DNA of 57,864 nucleotides. Source: Prevotella sp. (GTDB taxonomy: Bacteria; Bacteroidota; Bacteroidia; Bacteroidales; Bacteroidaceae). Both the position numbers and the translations under genes were made by a program. The stretch covers positions 1 through 57,864 of the forward strand of contig JAEEVW010000021.1 in the NCBI GenBank assembly GCA_016291085.1, given 5' to 3'. Under the pieces are notes generated by a model. It did no database searches. It was given only the letters and a program-made list of their open reading frames with translations, and was not told the DNA's origin. Of this stretch, positions 53,266 through 57,864 are shown in pieces (the stretch's first letter is position 1; every line of letters starts with the position of its first letter).

Positions 53266-54513
53266 ATGAAGACAACGAAATTATTCTTTATGGCTGCACT
53301 GGCTCTGATGACTGCCGCATGCAGCAACGACGACAACGACTTCGCTCAGCAGCCCGCTGAACAGGCCGCTAACGGCGAGATTACCATCACCGCTACTGTT
53401 TCATCCGATGAAGGTGCCACGACTCGCGCCCTCAGCATCGACGGAAGCAATATCGCCTCGACATGGGAAACGACCGACGAGTTTGCCATCCTGTTCAACG
53501 ACGGCTCGAACAACGTGAATCGCACAGCTACGGTACAGAGCATCAACGGTTCGAACGTCACCATCACATTCACCATCCCCGAATCGCTGGCCAGCAACAC
53601 CGCCTGCACGATAGTCTATCCCGCATCGGCTGCCAACGCCGCCAACACGGGTGCTGATGTCGCAACAGCACTGGCCGCGCAGGACGGCACCATCGGTAAC
53701 TGCCCCGAAGTGCGCGTAGGCACGGCCACTATAGACAAGGATAATCACAGCCTGAGCGACGTGACGAAGCTGGCCGCACAGAACGCCATCTTCAAGTTCA
53801 CATTGCAGGATCTCAGCGACGCAGCCAAGAGCGCTACGGAGTTCAAGGTCAGCGACAACTCTGGCAATGTGATTACTACTGTTACGCCTGGCTCTGCCTC
53901 TGGTGAATTGTATGTAGCTCTGCCCGTCATGGCTGCCGGAACCTACTGGTTCAACGCCACCATTGACAGCAAGCCCTACATTGCCAAGGCAACCACAGCA
54001 GCTGCAACCGTAGCAGGCAAGTACTACCAGAGCACCATGAAGATGGCCACGCTGGGTGACGTGATTAAGACTGACGGAAAATTCTATGCGGCAGGTACTG
54101 AAGGCGCTGTGGCTATGATAGCCTATCTGGGCAGCGACACTTACGACGCTACTTTCAAAAATGGCTTGGCCATCGCATTGGATGACGAGGGCTCGATGAA
54201 CTGGTCAACGGCTGTGAGTACCTGTGGTGCTAAGACTCCCATCACGGGAGCCAAGTGGTGCCTGCCCAGCCAGGAGCAGTGGAAGCAGATGTTCAAAGCC
54301 AATGGTGGTAACAATGCAAGTTACACTGACTTGAATACAACTATCAACAACGCCGGAGGCACAATCTTGCAGGAGAACGCCCTCTACTGGTCGTCGTCGG
54401 AGTACCGTCCAAACGTCCAAGCCTACCGCGTGGGCCTCGACGGTGGCAGTGCCGTCTGGAACTATGGCAAAGAGAGCAACGGCTACCTAGTCCGTGCCTG
54501 CCTCGCTTTTTAA
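53266..54513 (+). CDS. Fimbrillin-like lipoprotein with DUF1566/C-type-lectin C-terminus (candidate DGR target)
   Basis: 415 residues from ATG 53266; GTG 53239 would add nine non-signal residues. Lipobox LMTAAC (Cys ~18). Residues ~35-260 look like fimbrillin family beta domains (ITITATVSSDEGATTRA; STWETTDEFAILFNDGSN). Residues ~265-415 are DUF1566-like: GLAIALDDEGSMNWSTAVS, AKWCLPSQEQWKQMF, then YWSSSEYRPNVQAYRVGLDG and the final GYLVRACLAF. DUF1566 domains ending this way are known variable proteins of diversity-generating retroelements, including pilus-tip adhesins in Bacteroides. A MutS-like gene of DGR-accessory type follows. No reverse transcriptase is in the window. Confidence 0.8.
   Translation: MKTTKLFFMAALALMTAACSNDDNDFAQQPAEQAANGEITITATVSSDEGATTRALSIDGSNIASTWETTDEFAILFNDGSNNVNRTATVQSINGSNVTITFTIPESLASNTACTIVYPASAANAANTGADVATALAAQDGTIGNCPEVRVGTATIDKDNHSLSDVTKLAAQNAIFKFTLQDLSDAAKSATEFKVSDNSGNVITTVTPGSASGELYVALPVMAAGTYWFNATIDSKPYIAKATTAAATVAGKYYQSTMKMATLGDVIKTDGKFYAAGTEGAVAMIAYLGSDTYDATFKNGLAIALDDEGSMNWSTAVSTCGAKTPITGAKWCLPSQEQWKQMFKANGGNNASYTDLNTTINNAGGTILQENALYWSSSEYRPNVQAYRVGLDGGSAVWNYGKESNGYLVRACLAF
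54385..54510 (+). other. Candidate variable repeat (VR) of the DGR target
   Basis: The last 42 codons run from YWSSSEY to RACLAF. Most codons in the core end in C (TAC, AAC, GTC, CGC, GGC, GAC), as expected if AAC codons of a template were mutated at A. The 3' end (CTAGTCCGTGCCTGCCTC) is GC-rich, as the fixed end of such repeats is. No second copy (template repeat) is found in the window. Confidence 0.5.
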
Positions 54514-54546
54514 CCTATTTATCGATTTACCAATTTATCTATTTTA

Positions 54547-54583
54547 GCCGCGTTAGCGGCTTGTAGATACCGCCGAAGGCGGT
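54547..54583 (+). repeat. Two GC-rich mini-hairpins after the candidate VR
   Basis: GCCGC-GTTA-GCGGC (54547-54560) and ACCGCC-GAA-GGCGGT (54569-54583). They begin 34 bp after the stop codon of the fimbrillin-like gene. Hairpins downstream of VR assist target recognition in studied DGRs. The same hairpin style also occurs in unrelated gaps of this window. Confidence 0.65.
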
Positions 54584-54606
54584 CGATGATATAATAGGTA
54601 TAATTT

Positions 54607-55101
54607 ATGACGGAAAAGGAAATCCTTCAACAGCAGGAAGTTAACGAACAAAAGGCGTTTTACCTCATAGCTGTTGGTATGTTCTACCACGCCTACGGCA
54701 ATGGGGCTTTCGCCTTGGCTCGCGCTACTGGCTATCGTGTGCTTCGCAAGCACCGCAAGCATGGCGACATCCTGACCTGCGGCTTCCCTGCCAACCAGCT
54801 CGACATGGTGCTTCAGCGCATCCGTGAGGCTGGCAGCGAGGTGGAACAGACGGCAGAGAAGACCTTCCTTTTCCGTGGACTCGACGGCACACCCGACGAA
54901 AACATGATTTCAGAGCAAAAGCCTCAGACTGTGACATCTCCGACAAAGGATGTGCCTCAGTCTGAGGCTCCGTTCTCTTGGCTTGTTGATGAACTGCTGT
55001 CGTTCAATCTTTGTAGGAGCATTACATATGGAAACCACGGTTTCGACTTTGCTGTTGTTCCTCCTTCATTTCCTGAACAATATAGGAGAGTTGTCCTTTA
55101 A
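54607..55101 (+). CDS. MutS-domain-I-like protein (DGR accessory type), probably 3' truncated
   Basis: 164 residues. Residues ~15-95 match the mismatch-recognition domain I of MutS: FYLIAVGMFYHAYGNGAFAL, ARATGYRVLRKHRKHGDILT, CGFPANQLDMVLQRIREAGS and EVEQ. No ATPase or core domain is present. MutS-like (MSL) proteins are one of the accessory types reported with DGRs. The last ~30 residues (from about LCRSITYGNHG) are antisense to the end of the convergent mobilization gene and look foreign, so the native 3' end was probably replaced at about 54990-55020. Confidence 0.65.
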   Translation: MTEKEILQQQEVNEQKAFYLIAVGMFYHAYGNGAFALARATGYRVLRKHRKHGDILTCGFPANQLDMVLQRIREAGSEVEQTAEKTFLFRGLDGTPDENMISEQKPQTVTSPTKDVPQSEAPFSWLVDELLSFNLCRSITYGNHGFDFAVVPPSFPEQYRRVVL

Positions 55102-56344
55102 CCTTCTCACACTCATCAGATTTCAAGAAGGGTAGTGAGGCTTTGAGCACAGTGCCAGCAGCAGCCTCCTTATCAGATTGGCTATTCATATAGCGTTTGA
55201 CATCGCCCTCCTGACGATACGAGAAACTGCGATAGCCAGACTGAACATAATCGATAACGGCCTTTACGGCACCTCTTAGCAGTTCTGAAAGGGTTGACAG
55301 ATAATGACCTAGCCGCTCGCGATAATCATTGATGACGCTCTCCTTTAGACGGATAATCCTGTCTTTCTCTTGATTGTCCTGCTGATGTCGGAATACCTCA
55401 CCCTTATACTTGCCCTGTAAATCCTCAATTTGCTTATCTTTCTTTGCAAGTTGCTGGGTATAGTGGTTCCGTTCAGCATCTAAAGCCTTTTGGTATTGAC
55501 GCTGTATAGCTGCTTTTTGCTTCGGGAGTTCCTCTTTCAGCCGTTTGTTTTCCTTCTCAATATCAGCATACTTGCCTTTACCAAAAAGGTTGGCCACTCC
55601 AGAAACGATGGCATTACCGTTCTCTGTATTCAGTCTATCCCGTTTCTCGGCAATCTCGTTGTCAAGTTCAGCACTCTGCTTTCTCTGATTAGCCAAGATG
55701 AAGTCTTTTCGTTCCAGATGTTCGGCACGCGTCTCTTCCTTGCGCTTGCCTCTCTCCATCTCCAATGTCTCTGCAACCATATCCTGAATTTGGGACATGT
55801 CATCGGCATTCAGTTTGAAGGACTTGCCTGTCTGGTGGTCTATCCAGTCCCAGATGATATGCGCATGGAGGTTTGGTTTCCATGTCGATTTGTCCTCTGG
55901 ATTCTCATAATGTCCTTCATCTCTGTGCATGTGTATCTGAATGGCTCTGATGCCCCATTTCTCATGCACTTGATTGACATAGTTCAACAAATCGTCCATC
56001 TTGGTGTCTGGCTTGATGTTTACCACGCCCTCACGAATGGGACTGCTGCCTTTACGGACTCTCGTTTTACCATTCTTGTCCTTATACTCCACATCCTTCT
56101 CCTGCATGGCCCTGCCAGTTTTTTCCTTGACCAATGCCTTCAAATAGTCGTAGTGCTGCTGAAGGGTAACACCCTCCATGCCTGGTGCGATATAGATTTC
56201 GTTGTTGTGGGTCAATTCAAGACGTACATATATCCGTGCTGGATCGAGAGACTTGATATAGTCCTCGTCCCTTCTATTGTGTCGTTCGCACTGAGCAATG
56301 TTGCACGGCTTGATATGCTCAGATGCTTTTGCTATTGTAGCCAT
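55022..56344 (-). CDS. MobV-family relaxase (plasmid mobilization/recombination protein)
   Basis: 440 residues. MobV features: N-terminal AKASEHIKPCNIAQCERHN, then the metal-binding block IQIHMHRDEGHYENPEDKST followed by NLHAHIIWDWID, and a long coiled-coil tail (about 195-340). The enzyme nicks oriT and starts transfer of a mobilizable element with help from a co-resident conjugative element. It is downstream of a primase-like gene, the order prmN1-mobN1 known from NBU1. Its 3' end overlaps the frame of the MutS-like gene. Confidence 0.88.
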   Translation of the reverse strand: MATIAKASEHIKPCNIAQCERHNRRDEDYIKSLDPARIYVRLELTHNNEIYIAPGMEGVTLQQHYDYLKALVKEKTGRAMQEKDVEYKDKNGKTRVRKGSSPIREGVVNIKPDTKMDDLLNYVNQVHEKWGIRAIQIHMHRDEGHYENPEDKSTWKPNLHAHIIWDWIDHQTGKSFKLNADDMSQIQDMVAETLEMERGKRKEETRAEHLERKDFILANQRKQSAELDNEIAEKRDRLNTENGNAIVSGVANLFGKGKYADIEKENKRLKEELPKQKAAIQRQYQKALDAERNHYTQQLAKKDKQIEDLQGKYKGEVFRHQQDNQEKDRIIRLKESVINDYRERLGHYLSTLSELLRGAVKAVIDYVQSGYRSFSYRQEGDVKRYMNSQSDKEAAAGTVLKASLPFLKSDECEKVKGQLSYIVQEMKEEQQQSRNRGFHM

Positions 56345-56664
56345 ATCTTTTCCTGTTTAATACGTTTATATTATTGTGCTATTGCCCCAAAGAGGTATCG
56401 GGGTGTTAACCCTGATTGGTGGGTGCAGGGAGAGAGTCACTTCCTGCTCAGGGTTCTTAGGGGCAGATGCCACTGAGCGGGGCGGTCAAGGGGGAGGGTC
56501 ACCCCCTTGCGAGGTTCCATAGGGCAAGCAGCCCTTGGTGGGTTCTTAGGGCAAAGCCCTGAGTCCCTCGGAAGAGCCCACAACTACGAAAGCGAAGCTC
56601 GTAGTTATAGTGGGCTATATCAAGGGCAAGCCCTTTATCTCCCTGCACGCATGTCAACGAAGTA
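56345..56664. promoter_or_regulatory. Hairpin-rich gap upstream of the relaxase, candidate oriT
   Basis: Several inverted repeats: GCCCACAACTACGA pairs with TCGTAGTTATAGTGGGC (about 56575-56615), AAGGGC-AA-GCCCTT, AGGGC-AAA-GCCCT, GGGGG..CCCCC near 56491. Relaxase genes of the MobV type usually have oriT directly upstream. No nick sequence could be matched. No ORF is supported here. Confidence 0.4.
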
Positions 56665-57774
56665 CTAGCCTTTCTTGCGCTGAATGAGTTTCCAACGGAG
56701 ATTAGGCAAATTCCCCACATAGTGTGATTCTTCTTCATCGCATATCTCCAGGCCTAATTTGTCAACGAGTGATTGAACAGCAGAGTTCCGTCTTATCATG
56801 TCTGCCAGGATCTCGTGAGAGGTAGCTTTCATCAGGAAGAAGTCTGCAATGTCAAGACCTGCCTCACGATGCTCGTCTGCGGCTTGCTGCTCTATCACAT
56901 CAGACATAATGACCCGTTTGCAGATGAACTTAAGAATTTGTGTTTTCTTCTGCCACTTATCCCAACCGCCGAGATCAGGAAAGAGAACTACCGTTCGTCC
57001 TCGGAGTACTTGCATCGTTTTCTCATTGAAACAGCCATCCATGCCGCCAGTGGCCAGCCATACGAAATCTGACATGAAGTGTGCCATGACAAGGGCTGTC
57101 TTCTCACTTTCCACAAGGGCAACGATTGCTGTGGGTCTTTGACGAAGCTGATACTCACCAAACAGGCACTGAACCAGATGGAAGTCTTGCAACTTCAGTT
57201 CTGAGTGTGCCCATGTGACTTGACTTGTTGGCTTTTTTATGCGGTGGCCTGTCTCGCGATTATACCCCATCAGCTTACCACCGCGTACATTGCCGTTGAA
57301 GTCAATCTGCCAGAAGACCGTACATCCGCCCCACTTATGTCCTGTCCCTACAAAATACAACTGGAACAAACGTTTGGTTTCTTCTTTGCCGAAGATGCTA
57401 CACAGATAGGCATGTAGAGGATTCATATCAAATCTGGCGATACTCTTCTGCACAATCTCATAGGGAATCAGCGACGGTTCCATGGGCTTGGGTTTCTCTT
57501 TCCCTATTGTTGATTTCGTCACCTTATTATATATATGGGTGTTGTCATCCTTCCAATCCTTGGGTGCCTTGTCTGGATAATCATGGAAGTAGTCCTTGGG
57601 AGTGTAGTGATAACCACAACTGTGCTCATGGTCGCAACGGCCTACCGTGTCAGGAAACTCAATGATACCCTCTTCATCCACATAGCGGGTGAAGCAGCGT
57701 TTCCTCTTACACTCAGGGCAGGTGATTTTGCTACCATGCTTGTACTTCTGGAGATGGAACCTGAAATCACTCAT
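56665..57774 (-). CDS. DUF6371/primase-like protein with zinc finger and TOPRIM-like domain
   Basis: 369 residues from ATG 57774, which has AAGGAGG five bases upstream; the longer start at 57837 is repeat sequence without a ribosome site. N-terminal zinc ribbon ITCPECKRKRCFTRYVDEEG with a second pair CDHEHSCGYH, then a TOPRIM-like part: IVALVESEKTALVMAHF (Glu) and TVVLFPDLGGWDKWQ (Asp). It is probably the replication primase of the mobile element, like PrmN1 of NBU1. The start overlaps the stop of the upstream gene. Confidence 0.8.
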   Translation of the reverse strand: MSDFRFHLQKYKHGSKITCPECKRKRCFTRYVDEEGIIEFPDTVGRCDHEHSCGYHYTPKDYFHDYPDKAPKDWKDDNTHIYNKVTKSTIGKEKPKPMEPSLIPYEIVQKSIARFDMNPLHAYLCSIFGKEETKRLFQLYFVGTGHKWGGCTVFWQIDFNGNVRGGKLMGYNRETGHRIKKPTSQVTWAHSELKLQDFHLVQCLFGEYQLRQRPTAIVALVESEKTALVMAHFMSDFVWLATGGMDGCFNEKTMQVLRGRTVVLFPDLGGWDKWQKKTQILKFICKRVIMSDVIEQQAADEHREAGLDIADFFLMKATSHEILADMIRRNSAVQSLVDKLGLEICDEEESHYVGNLPNLRWKLIQRKKG

Positions 57775-57864
57775 CGCTACCTCCTTCCTGTGCACCGCTT
57801 GCACTCTGCACTTCTGCACTTTGCACTTCCTTTTCACTGGAGGGTTCTGACGAGTCTGAATCCG
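57767..57864 (-). CDS. C-terminal end of a mobile-element gene (partial)
   Basis: Frame open from the window edge to TGA 57769-57767: DSDSSEPSSEKEVQSAEVQS then ASGAQEGGSDE. The stop codon overlaps the primase-like ATG (ATGAGTGA). The VQSAEVQSA part is encoded by a GAAGTGCA repeat. In NBU-like elements a helicase or DUF3987-type protein would be expected here; too little is present to tell. Confidence 0.55.
   Translation of the reverse strand, partial: DSDSSEPSSEKEVQSAEVQSASGAQEGGSDE
57796..57826. repeat. Four GAAGTGCA-type units (8/7/8/7 bp)
   Basis: On minus: GAAGTGCA, AAGTGCA, GAAGTGCA, GAGTGCA. It encodes the tail of the partial gene upstream of the primase-like gene. Confidence 0.75.

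Larger units (their letters stand above)
55022..57864. mobile_element. NBU-like mobilizable element, left part
   Basis: Relaxase, hairpin-rich gap and primase-like gene on the minus strand, plus the tail of a further gene at the window edge. The left boundary is somewhere between about 54990 and 55022, judged from the foreign tail of the MutS-like ORF. No integrase or attachment repeat is visible in the window. Confidence 0.6.

Noticed and set aside
54607..55018. MutS-like gene as a mismatch-repair gene
   Set aside because: Only the domain-I-like part is present; there is no ATPase domain, so it cannot be a functional MutS.
57775..57837. Longer start of the primase-like protein (MKRKCKVQ...)
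   Set aside because: The extension is repeat sequence that is better read in another frame as the end of the upstream gene; ATG 57774 has a strong AAGGAGG site.

Overview
The window is a Bacteroidota chromosome segment, most likely Prevotella or a close relative (Segatella, Xylanibacter). The evidence is repeated Bacteroidetes promoters (TAnnTTTG, usually ending in TTTGCA), tandem SusC/SusD pairs, a smalltalk small protein beside an HU-like protein, and a class of MobV/primase mobilizable element typical of this phylum. No rRNA or CRISPR array is present. There are two tRNAs.

Layout. 1-11.4 kb: HU-like protein and smalltalk, two exported proteins, a CCA-adding-type nucleotidyltransferase (minus strand), a PAP2 phosphatase with an outer-membrane-like tail, then an operon of DUF1599, a DoxX-like protein fused in frame to triosephosphate isomerase, a SPOR protein, folE and a one-TM protein. 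11.5-29.8 kb: a xylan-type utilization locus, with a two-domain carbohydrate esterase (minus) facing two SusC/SusD pairs, a DUF1735/DUF5627 lipoprotein, a GH10-like lipoprotein that has lost both catalytic glutamates, and a multi-CBM secreted protein. 30-36.6 kb (minus): a complete glycine cleavage operon (lipoate ligase, gcvT, gcvH, gcvPA, gcvPB, lpd). 36.7-42.4 kb: dxs, trkA, trkH and mannose-6-phosphate isomerase. 42.3-47.5 kb: an AAA ATPase/DUF4435 pair, an EamA transporter, an FKBP lipoprotein and glyS. 47.6-52.4 kb: a topoisomerase IV/gyrase A subunit, DUF3316, an S41 peptidase, tRNA-Leu and tRNA-Val. 52.5-55.1 kb: a structured leader RNA, a small peptide, a fimbrillin-like lipoprotein with a DUF1566/C-type-lectin tail that looks like a diversity-generating retroelement (DGR) target, and a MutS-domain-I-like gene of the kind that accompanies DGRs. 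55.0 kb to the end: an NBU-like mobilizable element (MobV relaxase, primase-like protein) that seems to cut the MutS-like gene.

Two things stand out. First, the window is full of short tandem arrays whose copy number follows unit length: 7- and 8-bp units occur four times, 9-bp units five times. Unit sequences differ from array to array. Arrays lie between genes and also in frame inside conserved genes (nucleotidyltransferase, esterase, gcvPB, dxs, topoisomerase A), and in three cases they encode the hydrophobic core of a signal peptide. Several occur as inverted pairs around a spacer. Second, the 52.8-55.1 kb region looks like half of a DGR: target and accessory gene are present, but template repeat and reverse transcriptase would have to lie beyond the mobile element.
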